From an uncultured Eubacterium sp. (GTDB taxonomy: Bacteria; Bacillota; Clostridia; Lachnospirales; Lachnospiraceae): a stretch of 30,116 bases of DNA. The stretch covers positions 1-30,116 of the forward strand of contig CAJTSV010000038.1 of assembly GCA_910579075.1 (NCBI GenBank), written 5' to 3'. Under the pieces are notes generated by a model. The model saw nothing but the letters and a program-made list of their open reading frames with translations, ran no database searches and was not told the origin of the DNA. Below, in pieces: positions 7,024 to 14,639 of this stretch (position 1 is its first letter; the number at the start of each line of letters is the position of its first letter). A program made the translations under genes and the position numbers.

Positions 7024-7611
7024 ATGGGAAGACGAGTCAGGGGATTACATTTCGGGAGAAGAAAAGAACGCAAAATAAACCTCTCCCTGTTTCAGGAAAT
7101 CATAATCTGGGTACTGGAAATCGCCATCACGATTGCCATTGCAGTCGTATTTTCATATTTTTTCGGCGTGCGTTCCAGCGTCATCGGCCCTTCGATGTCG
7201 CCGCAGCTGGACGACGGGGATGAGGTGCTGATTGACCGGTTTTCATATAAATTCATATCACCCAAGCCGGGAGATATGATAGCATTTCTGCCAAACGGAA
7301 ATACCAATACGCACTATTATATCAAACGGGTCATTGGAGTTCCCGGCGATACCGTACAGATAATCGACGGTGCCGTATATGTAAATGAAGAAGAATATGC
7401 CGAAAAAACCGAGGTCAGCCGCATGGAAGATGCCGGAATCGCAGCAGAACCGGTTATGCTTGGCGAGGATGAATATTTTGTGCTCGGGGATAACCGCAAC
7501 AACAGCGAAGACAGCCGGTTTGCAAATATTGGAAGCGTCAAGGAAGAATATATGATTGGAAAAGCATGGTTTGTTATATCGCCGCGGGATAAATTCGGCT
7601 TTATTAAATAG
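7024..7611 (+). CDS. lepB: signal peptidase I (first copy)
   Basis: A 195-residue type I signal peptidase (S26), which cleaves Sec/Tat signal peptides outside the membrane. A basic N-terminus is followed by one membrane segment (about residues 24-47). The catalytic serine is S57 in IGPSMSP, and the general-base lysine is K101 in YYIKRVIGVPGD; the GDNRNNSEDSR box is near the C-terminus. It has the Gram-positive single-span layout. The ATG has only a modest AAAGGA site. It is eight bases upstream of rbgA, and a second signal peptidase follows rbgA. The two copies are clearly different in sequence, so this is an old duplication. Confidence 0.95.
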   Translation: MGRRVRGLHFGRRKERKINLSLFQEIIIWVLEIAITIAIAVVFSYFFGVRSSVIGPSMSPQLDDGDEVLIDRFSYKFISPKPGDMIAFLPNGNTNTHYYIKRVIGVPGDTVQIIDGAVYVNEEEYAEKTEVSRMEDAGIAAEPVMLGEDEYFVLGDNRNNSEDSRFANIGSVKEEYMIGKAWFVISPRDKFGFIK

Positions 7612-7619
7612 GAGGAAAT

Positions 7620-8456
7620 ATGCAGTATCAATGGTACCCGGGTCATATGACCAAAGCAAAACGGCAGATGCAGGAGGATATAAAGCTTGTAGACCTTGTC
7701 ATTGAGCTGGTGGACGCAAGGATTCCGGCCAGCCATAATCCGGATATAGACAGCCTGGCTGCAAACAAATCCAGGATTGTCCTGCTGAATAAGGCAGACC
7801 TTGCAGACGAACAGAAAAATAAGGCATGGTGCCAGTATTATAAAGAACAGGGCATGTCTGCCGTAAAGCTGGATTCCAGAAGCCGGTCAGGCATGAAAGC
7901 AGTCCAGGATGTTATTCAGGAAGCATGCCGGGAGAAAATCGAGCGCAACAGGCGCCGCGGCATTTTAAACCGCCCGGTGCGTGCGATGGTTGCAGGCATT
8001 CCGAATGTCGGCAAATCCACATTTATCAATTCGTTTGCGGGAAAAGCATGTGCCAAAACAGGCAATAAGCCGGGTGTTACAAAAGGAAAGCAGTGGATCA
8101 GGCTGAATAAAAATGTGGAACTGTTAGATACGCCAGGCATTTTGTGGCCGAAATTTGAAGACCCGCAGACCGGGCTGCACCTGGCTTTTATCGGCTCGAT
8201 GAAAGACGAGATTTTAAATACCGATGAAATGGCACTGGAACTGATACGAAGGGTTGCAGACGGTTATCCGGGCATCTTAAACGAGCGCTATGAGGCAGAC
8301 GAATCGTTAGAGCCAGCCGGGATTTTAATGCAGCTTGCCCAGAACAGAAACTGCCTGAAAAAGGGCGGCGGCGCGGATTATGCCAAAGCGGCAGTTCTTT
8401 TTATCGATGATTTCCGCAGCGGAAAGCTGGGAAGGATTACAATCGAAACACCATAG
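7620..8456 (+). CDS. rbgA: ribosome biogenesis GTPase RbgA (YlqF)
   Basis: A 278-residue circularly permuted GTPase essential in B. subtilis for a late step of 50S assembly (incorporation of uL16, bL27 and others). It begins QWYPGHMTKAKRQ, the family hallmark. The G motifs appear in permuted order: NKADL (G4), DSRS (G5), GIPNVGKSTFIN (G1, about residue 122), the PGVTKGKQW switch (G2) and DTPGILWP (G3). The C-terminal ANTAR-like RNA-binding region has normal length. AGGAGG overlaps the stop of the upstream signal peptidase gene, and the next gene begins 18 bases downstream, so the three form one operon. Confidence 0.97.
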   Translation: MQYQWYPGHMTKAKRQMQEDIKLVDLVIELVDARIPASHNPDIDSLAANKSRIVLLNKADLADEQKNKAWCQYYKEQGMSAVKLDSRSRSGMKAVQDVIQEACREKIERNRRRGILNRPVRAMVAGIPNVGKSTFINSFAGKACAKTGNKPGVTKGKQWIRLNKNVELLDTPGILWPKFEDPQTGLHLAFIGSMKDEILNTDEMALELIRRVADGYPGILNERYEADESLEPAGILMQLAQNRNCLKKGGGADYAKAAVLFIDDFRSGKLGRITIETP

Positions 8457-8474
8457 CCGATGGAGAGATGATGC

Positions 8475-9029
8475 ATGAAGGCTATATTTAAAGATGTCAT
8501 CAGTCTGTGCCTTTATCTGGCCATTATTCTGGGATGCACGTATCTGGCTGTCAACTATGCGCTGCAGCGTACTGAGATAGAGGGCAGCTCCATGCAGCCG
8601 TCCCTTGCAGACGGCGACCAGATTCTGGTGGACAAGCTGACGTACCGGTTCCGGGAGCCCAGGCGGTTTGAAATCATTGCATTTCCGTACCGTTATGAGC
8701 AGGACACCTATTATGTCAAGCGGATTATCGGCCTGCCGGGAGAAAAGATACGGATTGATGCAAATGGCACAATATTTATCAATGACGAAGCATTGGATGA
8801 ATCCTATGGAACCGAAGCAATCAGCCAGGCCGGGTATGCATATACGTCCAGGATTTTAGGGGACGATGAATACTTTGTGCTCGGCGATAACCGCAATGAC
8901 AGCATTGACAGCCGTTTTGCGGAAGTCGGCGCCGTGCGCCGCCAGGAGATTATCGGAAAGGCATTTGTCCGCATTTATCCGTTTTCATCTTTTGGAAGCA
9001 TTGGAAAAAAGCGGCAGTCAGGAGAATAA
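8475..9029 (+). CDS. lepB: signal peptidase I (second copy)
   Basis: A 184-residue type I signal peptidase. It has a short cytoplasmic start, one membrane segment (about residues 8-29), catalytic S39 in EGSSMQP and K82 in YYVKRIIGLPGE, and a GDNRNDSIDSR box. It lacks the basic N-terminal extension of the first copy. An S26 pair flanking a ribosome assembly GTPase implies a fairly heavy or specialised secretion load. The GTG of rnhB starts one base after its stop, with AGGAG inside the end of this gene, so expression is coupled. Confidence 0.95.
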   Translation: MKAIFKDVISLCLYLAIILGCTYLAVNYALQRTEIEGSSMQPSLADGDQILVDKLTYRFREPRRFEIIAFPYRYEQDTYYVKRIIGLPGEKIRIDANGTIFINDEALDESYGTEAISQAGYAYTSRILGDDEYFVLGDNRNDSIDSRFAEVGAVRRQEIIGKAFVRIYPFSSFGSIGKKRQSGE

Positions 9030-9030
9030 C

Positions 9031-9795
9031 GTGGAACGAAAGACAATAACACAGGTACGGGAACAATACCAGGCAGCAGCGATTGCGATGCTGCCTGCTT
9101 TTATACAGGAATATGAGTCTGACACAAGGGCCGGCGTCCGCCGCCTGGTGCAGCAGGCAGAAAAAAAACTGCTGGAATTAGAAAAAGAAAAAGAACGCAT
9201 ATACCGGATGGGGGAATACGAGCGCCAGTATGAAAACCTTGCTTATGTATGCGGCATCGATGAAGCCGGAAGGGGGCCGCTGGCCGGCCCGGTGGCAGCG
9301 GCGGCGGTTGTCCTGCCAAAGGACTGCGGGATTTTATACATTAACGATTCCAAGCAGCTTTCTGCCACAAAGCGGGAAGAATTATACGGTGTGATTCAAG
9401 AGCAGGCACTGGCATGGGGCATCGGCATGGCATCCCCGCAGCGGATTGATGAAATCAATATTTTGCATGCAACGTATGAGGCCATGCGGGAAGCTATAAA
9501 TAATCTGGGCATAATACCCGATATATTGTTAAATGATGCTGTCACGATACCGGATATTTCGGTGCGCCAGGTGCCGATTATAAAGGGCGATGCAAAAAGC
9601 ATTTCCATCGCTGCTGCGAGCATTCTGGCCAAGGCAGCCAGGGACCGCCTGATGCTGGAATATGATAAGGCTTATCCGGGCTATGGCTTTGCGGTACATA
9701 AAGGCTATGGCACAAAGGCGCATATCGAAGCACTCCGGCGGCTTGGGCCGTGTGAAATACACCGGAAAACATTTCTCAGGTCTTTTTGCGGATAG
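9031..9795 (+). CDS. rnhB: ribonuclease HII
   Basis: RNase HII cleaves RNA in RNA-DNA hybrids and starts removal of misincorporated ribonucleotides. The carboxylates are visible: D77 and E78 in GIDEAGRGPLAGPV, D169 in LLNDAVT and D187 in KGDAKS. The conserved HKGYGTKAH segment is near the C-terminus. About 70 residues of charged N-terminal extension precede the catalytic domain, as in the 255-residue B. subtilis enzyme, so the 254-residue size is normal. The start is GTG at 9031, six bases after AGGAG; a longer frame from 8866 lies inside the signal peptidase gene and is rejected. Confidence 0.96.
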   Translation: MERKTITQVREQYQAAAIAMLPAFIQEYESDTRAGVRRLVQQAEKKLLELEKEKERIYRMGEYERQYENLAYVCGIDEAGRGPLAGPVAAAAVVLPKDCGILYINDSKQLSATKREELYGVIQEQALAWGIGMASPQRIDEINILHATYEAMREAINNLGIIPDILLNDAVTIPDISVRQVPIIKGDAKSISIAAASILAKAARDRLMLEYDKAYPGYGFAVHKGYGTKAHIEALRRLGPCEIHRKTFLRSFCG

Positions 9796-9832
9796 GGTGT
9801 GCACAGCAGCAGAACAGGAGGCAGGAAACGAT

Positions 9833-11638
9833 ATGCAGATTGCAGATTATTTAGGACAGTATGCCAGTACGCTGGCAAATGCGCCGGCTGCTGCGCCTTC
9901 GGCAAATACGGGCAGCACGCCGGTGCAGAATCTGGTGTCCGCTTTTACGGAAATGCAGGAAGGCGCAGTGTTTGAAGGCAGCGTCAATGCAATGGACGGC
10001 TCAAAAATACTGCTCGGGCTTTCCAACGGGCAGACGCTTTCCGCCAGGCTGGAAGGGAATATCAGCCTGACGCTGGGGCAGTCTGTATTTTTTCAGGTAA
10101 AATCCAACGACGGCAAAACGATTGCGATTAAGCCGTTTACAGGTGCGCAGGCATTTAACCCGACGATTCAGAAAGCACTCGAGGCAGCGGGCATGGAAAT
10201 GACAAAAGATACGATTGATATGGTAAACAGCATGATGGAAGAAGGCATGCCGATAGACCGCGCATCCCTGGCCATGATGCGCCATACGCTGATGAGCAAT
10301 CCGCAGGTTTCCATGCAGACCGCCGTTTTGATGAATAAGCTGGGCATTCCGGTTAACAGCCAGATGGCAGCACAGTTTGAAAATTACCAGAATGACCAGC
10401 ATGCCGTACTGACACAGATACAGGACGTCATGGATGAGCTTCCGGGTGTTTTTGCAAAGGCATCCGGTACGGCTTCGGATGTCCTGCAGTTAAACCAGCA
10501 GCTTTTGTCCATTCTGGATGCATCCGGGAATCTGTCACAGGAGCAGGAAGCACCGCAGCTGTTTGCGCCTGCATCCGGACAGGAGCCGCCACAGGAAGGC
10601 GCAGTCCTTAAGCCTGGCCAGCAGCCGGCTGATTCGGCACAGCAGACAGCGGCTGCCTTAAAAGCTGCGCTTGCAGGCGCACAGACACTGCCTGAGGCCG
10701 GACAGGAGGTGCTTTCGCCAAAGCTTTCGGGGGATATGCAGATGCAGCTTCCAGAGGGGGCAAAAGGACAGGAGCCTGTACCGGCAGAAATAAAAGAAAA
10801 CGCACAGCCGCGCCAGATAGCCGAGCTTCTGACCAGGCATCAGATTGCTGAGTTAGAGACACAGCTGAAAGAAATCCTGCCAAAAAGCAGCGGGCAGAAG
10901 CTGAATACACAGCTTACGGCACAGGAATTTTTAGAATCCGTGGCAAAGCAGCTCGAAACGCAGCCGCTTCCTGACAAAGAAGCGCTTGCAAAGCTGTTTT
11001 CCGGCAAAGGGTACCATACGCTGTTAAAGGATGTGATGGAACAGCAGTGGACGGTTAAGCCTGAGGACTTAAAGACCGGGCATAAGGTCGAAGAACTGTA
11101 CCAGCGCCTGAACCGCCAGATGGGCCAGATTGAGCAGTTTGCAAAGCAGGCCGGCATGAATACCAGCCAGCTGTCGCAGTCTGCCGCCCAGGTGCGTGAC
11201 AATATCGAATTTATGCATCAGATAAACCAGGCTTATACCTATGTGCAGATACCGCTGAAAATGGCGAACCAGAATGCGCACAGCGACCTGTATGTGTACA
11301 CCAATAAGCGCAATCTTGCCAAAAAAGAAGGCGAGCTGTCTGCATTCCTGCATCTGGAGCTGGAAAATCTGGGCTCTACGGATGTTTCGATAAAAATGCT
11401 GGATAAAAATGTAAGCACGAAGTTTTACTTATCGGATGACGGTGCCTATGACCTGATAGAAGCACACCTGCCCGAATTGCAGGCGCGCCTGGAAAAGCTG
11501 GGCTACAGCTGCAGGGTCACGCTGGAAAACAGGGAAGAAAACGTCAGCTTTGTGGAAGATTTCCTGCAAAAAAGCAGCCCCGCAAAAGCAGCGGGCAGGG
11601 GAATGGTACACCGCTATTCTTTTGATGTGCGTGCATAG
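9833..11638 (+). CDS. ylqG: YlqG-like protein with FliK-type C-terminal domain
   Basis: A 601-residue protein starting at an ATG behind AGGAGG (near 9817-9822), with no signal peptide or membrane segment. Residues about 470-590 (YVQIPLKMANQNAHSDLYVY, LHLELENLGSTDVSI, YLSDDGAYDLIEAHLPELQ) match the C-terminal domain of flagellar hook-length control protein FliK (Flg_hook). The middle (about 230-330) is Ala/Gln/Pro-rich low complexity. Position between rnhB and a FlhB-C homolog equals ylqG-ylqH of B. subtilis, genes of unknown function. FliK normally interacts with FlhB to switch the export apparatus, so a FliK/FlhB-like pair outside the flagellar cluster suggests a related switch or a repurposed one. 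The function remains undetermined. Confidence 0.8.
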   Translation: MQIADYLGQYASTLANAPAAAPSANTGSTPVQNLVSAFTEMQEGAVFEGSVNAMDGSKILLGLSNGQTLSARLEGNISLTLGQSVFFQVKSNDGKTIAIKPFTGAQAFNPTIQKALEAAGMEMTKDTIDMVNSMMEEGMPIDRASLAMMRHTLMSNPQVSMQTAVLMNKLGIPVNSQMAAQFENYQNDQHAVLTQIQDVMDELPGVFAKASGTASDVLQLNQQLLSILDASGNLSQEQEAPQLFAPASGQEPPQEGAVLKPGQQPADSAQQTAAALKAALAGAQTLPEAGQEVLSPKLSGDMQMQLPEGAKGQEPVPAEIKENAQPRQIAELLTRHQIAELETQLKEILPKSSGQKLNTQLTAQEFLESVAKQLETQPLPDKEALAKLFSGKGYHTLLKDVMEQQWTVKPEDLKTGHKVEELYQRLNRQMGQIEQFAKQAGMNTSQLSQSAAQVRDNIEFMHQINQAYTYVQIPLKMANQNAHSDLYVYTNKRNLAKKEGELSAFLHLELENLGSTDVSIKMLDKNVSTKFYLSDDGAYDLIEAHLPELQARLEKLGYSCRVTLENREENVSFVEDFLQKSSPAKAAGRGMVHRYSFDVRA

Positions 11639-11671
11639 GATGGTAAGGAGCATAGTAAGGAGCGTGGAATT

Positions 11672-12034
11672 GTGGCACAAAAACAGCAGCTGAAACAGGG
11701 ATTCGGGTTAAAAAACGGTTTAAATGAAAGCGGGGGAAGCGTCCGGGAAAAAGGACAGAAGCCGAAAACGGCCATAGCCCTTTCTTATGAGCCGGGGGAG
11801 CAGGCGCCGAAGATTCTTGCGACCGGCAAGGGGGTACTGGCAGAAAGGATTATTGATGCGGCAAAGGAAGCGGATGTGCCGACTTATAAGGATGACAAGC
11901 TGGCAGATACGCTTTCCAGGCTGGAAATCGGGGATATGATTCCGCCTGAGCTGTATCAGGTCGTGGCCGAGATACTTGTCTTTGTCAACGATATGGACAA
12001 AATACGCAGCAAGCTTGGCGATTATGGAAAATAA
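11672..12034 (+). CDS. ylqH: FlhB C-terminal-domain homolog (YlqH)
   Basis: A 120-residue soluble protein. Residues about 32-118 align with the cytoplasmic C-terminal domain of FlhB/EscU export-switch proteins: TAIALSYEPGEQAPKILATG, ADVPTYKDDKLADTLSRLEI and GDMIPPELYQVVAEILVFV. The autocleavage motif NPTH that precedes this segment in FlhB is absent, and there is no transmembrane domain, as is usual for FlhX/YlqH proteins, which resemble the part released after FlhB cleavage. Some can partly replace it in other species. It starts with GTG at 11672 after AAGGAGCG and lies 33 bases after the FliK-like gene, and 16 bases before yraN. Confidence 0.88.
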   Translation: MAQKQQLKQGFGLKNGLNESGGSVREKGQKPKTAIALSYEPGEQAPKILATGKGVLAERIIDAAKEADVPTYKDDKLADTLSRLEIGDMIPPELYQVVAEILVFVNDMDKIRSKLGDYGK

Positions 12035-12050
12035 ACAGGAGACGGATTCT

Positions 12051-12407
12051 ATGGGCAACAGCCGGAAAACAGGTGCAGCATATGAGCAGCTTGCAGCACA
12101 GCATTTGGAAACGCTCGGATATGAGATGATTGAAAAAAATTTCCGCTGCAGGATGGGGGAAATTGACCTGATTGCAAAAGACGGGCCGTATCTGGTCTTT
12201 ATCGAGGTCAAATACCGCAAAGATGCCAGCATGGGCAATCCGCTGGAAGCCGTAGACTGGAAGAAACAGAAACGGATTTCAAAGGCTGCTTCGTATTACT
12301 GCCTGACGCACGGAATTTCCGGGCAGCAGCCCTGCCGGTTTGATGCGGCGGCATATCTGCAGGGGGCATGGACTGTCATACAAAATGCATTTGATTACCG
12401 GGAGTAA
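12051..12407 (+). CDS. yraN: UPF0102 protein YraN, predicted nuclease fold
   Basis: A 118-residue YraN-family protein with a PD-(D/E)xK-like core: the conserved GEIDLIAKDG and LVFIEVKYR supply D and E-x-K, after the typical GAAYEQLAAQHLETLGYEMIEKNFR opening. The family is widespread next to rnhB and is predicted to act on nucleic acid, but its substrate is not established. I chose ATG 12051 because CAGGAGA lies upstream at a suitable distance; an in-frame ATG at 12024 lies within ylqH and has no site. It appears to end the rnhB operon. Confidence 0.9.
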   Translation: MGNSRKTGAAYEQLAAQHLETLGYEMIEKNFRCRMGEIDLIAKDGPYLVFIEVKYRKDASMGNPLEAVDWKKQKRISKAASYYCLTHGISGQQPCRFDAAAYLQGAWTVIQNAFDYRE

Positions 12408-12413
12408 AAGTGA

Positions 12414-12442
12414 TTGCGAAAAACCGCACGAGGGGGTATACT
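12414..12442 (+). promoter_or_regulatory. promoter of GGDEF gene
   Basis: TTGCGA (12414-12419), 17-base spacer, TATACT (12437-12442), starting only six bases after the yraN stop. A second TATGCTATAAA extended -10 candidate lies at 12449-12454. Confidence 0.6.
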
Positions 12443-12482
12443 ATATGCTATAAAAAGATAGAGCACAGGGGACTGTTGGATT

Positions 12483-13556
12483 ATGGGTACGAAAGTAAAG
12501 AAAAAAAAGGGCATTGTGGCGCTCCTTGGAAAAGAAGAACAGGATGTCCGTTATGATATTATCAAACATTCTTTGTGGATTATGGTAAGATGCCTGTTTG
12601 TGCTGAATGCGGTATGGTATGGAATCCTGCTTCTGCATGAGTATGGAAGCTTTCAGAAGACGCTTGCAGAAATTCTGGCAGCTCCTGCCATGCTGCTCGC
12701 GGTGGCTTTCCTGTTTGAGCGGTGTGCGGAACATTTTAACCTTCCGCTGTATGATGGCGTGGTTCTGCTGATTATGGACTGTGCGGTACTGGTAGTGCTT
12801 GCCGGAGACCGCTGGTCGCGCAGCCTTTTGTTTCTGTGTGTCCTGCCAGTGATTTTCTGCATGATTTTAAAAGACATCCGGCTTGTTTACCTGCAGATAG
12901 CGGTATCGATAGTCATGATATTTGTTAATTTTGCACTGGTCGAAATGACTGTCGGCAGGGAATGGAAAGACAATGTATGGATGAACCTGACCGGAATGCT
13001 TTATACAGCGATTGTGATTGCCAGAGTTGTGGTACAGATACGCAAATATACACATATGCTCAACATCCAGACGACCATAGATTCACTGACCAGGCTTCAT
13101 AACCATGAAGCATTTTACCGGAGGCTTGACCGTAAATTTACAGAGTATAAAAAAAATAAAGAGCCGCTGTGTATTTTGATAGCGGATATTGATAACTTTA
13201 AAAGAGTCAATGATACATACGGACACGCGTATGGAGACAAAGTGCTCAAGGTGCTTGCCGGGATTTTTCTGGAAGAAGAAAACAGCCGGTGCTTTGCAGC
13301 CCGTTACGGCGGGGAAGAATTTGCCATGATAATGGATATGAGCCAGCAGGATGCGGTAACCAAAGCAGAGGTTATCCGCTCGCGGTTTGAACAGCAGCAG
13401 ATTCCGACCGACAGCGGGCCTTCTAACAGCTTTACGGTAAGCGTCGGGGTAGCTGTCTGCGGGGAAATATACCAGACCTCCAGGCAGTTTTTCGAAAAAG
13501 CTGACGAAGCGATGTACCGTGCGAAAGCAGGAGGGAAAAACCGGGTCTGCCTGTAA
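12483..13556 (+). CDS. membrane diguanylate cyclase (GGDEF)
   Basis: A 357-residue protein with about six hydrophobic helices between residues 25 and 185 and a C-terminal GGDEF domain (about 195-357). The domain opens with DSLTRLHNHEAFYRRL, has ILIADIDNFKRVNDTYGH (metal-binding D) and the active-site loop GGEEF at 276-280. Diguanylate cyclases join two GTP into cyclic di-GMP, which in Clostridia lowers motility and raises adhesion. The inhibitory I-site RxxD is not at its usual place (the residues there are N and C), so feedback inhibition is probably absent. The N-terminal helices do not match a sensor domain I recognise. Single-gene transcript with its own promoter and terminator. Confidence 0.93.
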   Translation: MGTKVKKKKGIVALLGKEEQDVRYDIIKHSLWIMVRCLFVLNAVWYGILLLHEYGSFQKTLAEILAAPAMLLAVAFLFERCAEHFNLPLYDGVVLLIMDCAVLVVLAGDRWSRSLLFLCVLPVIFCMILKDIRLVYLQIAVSIVMIFVNFALVEMTVGREWKDNVWMNLTGMLYTAIVIARVVVQIRKYTHMLNIQTTIDSLTRLHNHEAFYRRLDRKFTEYKKNKEPLCILIADIDNFKRVNDTYGHAYGDKVLKVLAGIFLEEENSRCFAARYGGEEFAMIMDMSQQDAVTKAEVIRSRFEQQQIPTDSGPSNSFTVSVGVAVCGEIYQTSRQFFEKADEAMYRAKAGGKNRVCL

Positions 13557-13583
13557 AAACCAGGCAGATGCCGGTTTCTTTTG
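13540..13583 (+). terminator. terminator overlapping end of GGDEF gene
   Basis: ACCGGG TCTGCCTG (13540-13553) pairs with CAGGCAGA TGCCGGT (13561-13575), with the stop codon in the TAAAAAC loop, followed by TTTCTTTT. The last codons of the gene form the left arm. Confidence 0.8.
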
Positions 13584-13626
13584 CAGTGCGCAATGCAGGC
13601 AGCATACATAGGAAATGGGGGATGGA

Positions 13627-14553
13627 ATGAACCGACAGGCGTTTGAAAAAACAGATGATTTGCAGCAGGGCATTGGTATCGCGGATTTTCGCAAAACGAA
13701 TGATGCGCAGGTCATGTATCTTCAGGATGATACGAAAGAAGGCGGGATTCCGCTTTTAAAATTTCACCTTTTAGACAGCGCAGGAATTGCGGAGCATGGC
13801 TTTACAACACGCATGGGCGGAGCCAGCCAGGGAATTTTTTCTTCGTTAAACTTAAGCTATGCAAGGGGAGATGACAGGGCAGCGGTCGATGAAAATTTCC
13901 GCCGCGTGGCTGTGTCCATGCATGCGCAGTGCACGGATTTTGTCCTGTCTGACCAGACGCATACTGTTCATGTGCGTACAGTTACACAAAAAGACCGCGG
14001 AAAAGGGATTGTCATGGAGCGGGACTACCGGGATATTGACGGGCTGGTTACGAATCAGCCTGGCATTGTGCTGTCTGCCTTTTTTGCGGACTGTGTGCCG
14101 TTATTTTTTGCAGACCCGGTGAAACGTGCAGTCGGCGTCAGCCATTCCGGCTGGCGCGGGACCATTGGCCGTATGGGGTGCGAGACAGTGCGCGTGATGC
14201 AGGAAGCCTTTGGCAGCAGGCCGCAGGATATAATCTGTGCCATCGGGCCGTCTATCTGCCAGTCCTGCTATGAGGTAAGCGAAGATGTGGCCGGGCAGTT
14301 TGCAGAAGAATTTCCCGGAGCCGGAGAAGCGTTCTGCTATCCGTCCGCGCCCGGAAAATACCAGCTGAACCTGTGGAAGGCAAATGAGCTTGTGCTGCTT
14401 GATGCCGGGATATTAAAAGAGCATCTGGCTGTGACAAATATCTGCACCTGCTGCAATCCGAAGCTGCTGTTTTCACACCGGGCCAGCAGGGGGCAGCGCG
14501 GAAACCTGGCAGCTTTTATCCGGCTGAAAGAAGAAAACAGTCCGGGAGTGTAA
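13627..14553 (+). CDS. pgeF: PgeF/LACC1-family protein (YfiH)
   Basis: A Cu-oxidase_4 / YfiH domain protein of about 308 residues. Bacterial and human members of the family (LACC1) act on purine nucleosides, and E. coli PgeF corrects L-Ser misincorporation in peptidoglycan precursors; older polyphenol oxidase labels are doubtful. The metal and active-site residues are seen in SDQTHTVHV (His), AFFADCVPLFF (Cys) and AVGVSHSGWRGTI (His), with the family marks HGFTTRMGG and TCCNPKLLFSHR. The ATG at 13627 follows GGGGGAT; an in-frame ATG at 13615 is an alternative. About 35 N-terminal residues have no counterpart that I know in the family. Confidence 0.88.
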   Translation: MNRQAFEKTDDLQQGIGIADFRKTNDAQVMYLQDDTKEGGIPLLKFHLLDSAGIAEHGFTTRMGGASQGIFSSLNLSYARGDDRAAVDENFRRVAVSMHAQCTDFVLSDQTHTVHVRTVTQKDRGKGIVMERDYRDIDGLVTNQPGIVLSAFFADCVPLFFADPVKRAVGVSHSGWRGTIGRMGCETVRVMQEAFGSRPQDIICAIGPSICQSCYEVSEDVAGQFAEEFPGAGEAFCYPSAPGKYQLNLWKANELVLLDAGILKEHLAVTNICTCCNPKLLFSHRASRGQRGNLAAFIRLKEENSPGV

Positions 14554-14639
14554 GAAAGGGCTGTTTGCGGCATAATAAAAAAATGTGGCATTATAAAATA
14601 TCTGAACAAAAAAATCTGAAACCAGACAGGAGAAAAATT

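Noticed and set aside
8866..9030. N-terminal extension of RNase HII
   Set aside because: It is an out-of-frame reading of the signal peptidase gene; GTG 9031 has a proper site and gives the family length.
9662..9832. N-terminal extension of the FliK-like gene
   Set aside because: It lies in rnhB; ATG 9833 has an AGGAGG site.
14554..14639. Promoter for the M18 aminopeptidase
   Set aside because: TTGCGG and TATAAA occur, but they are 21 bases apart, and no better pair was found.
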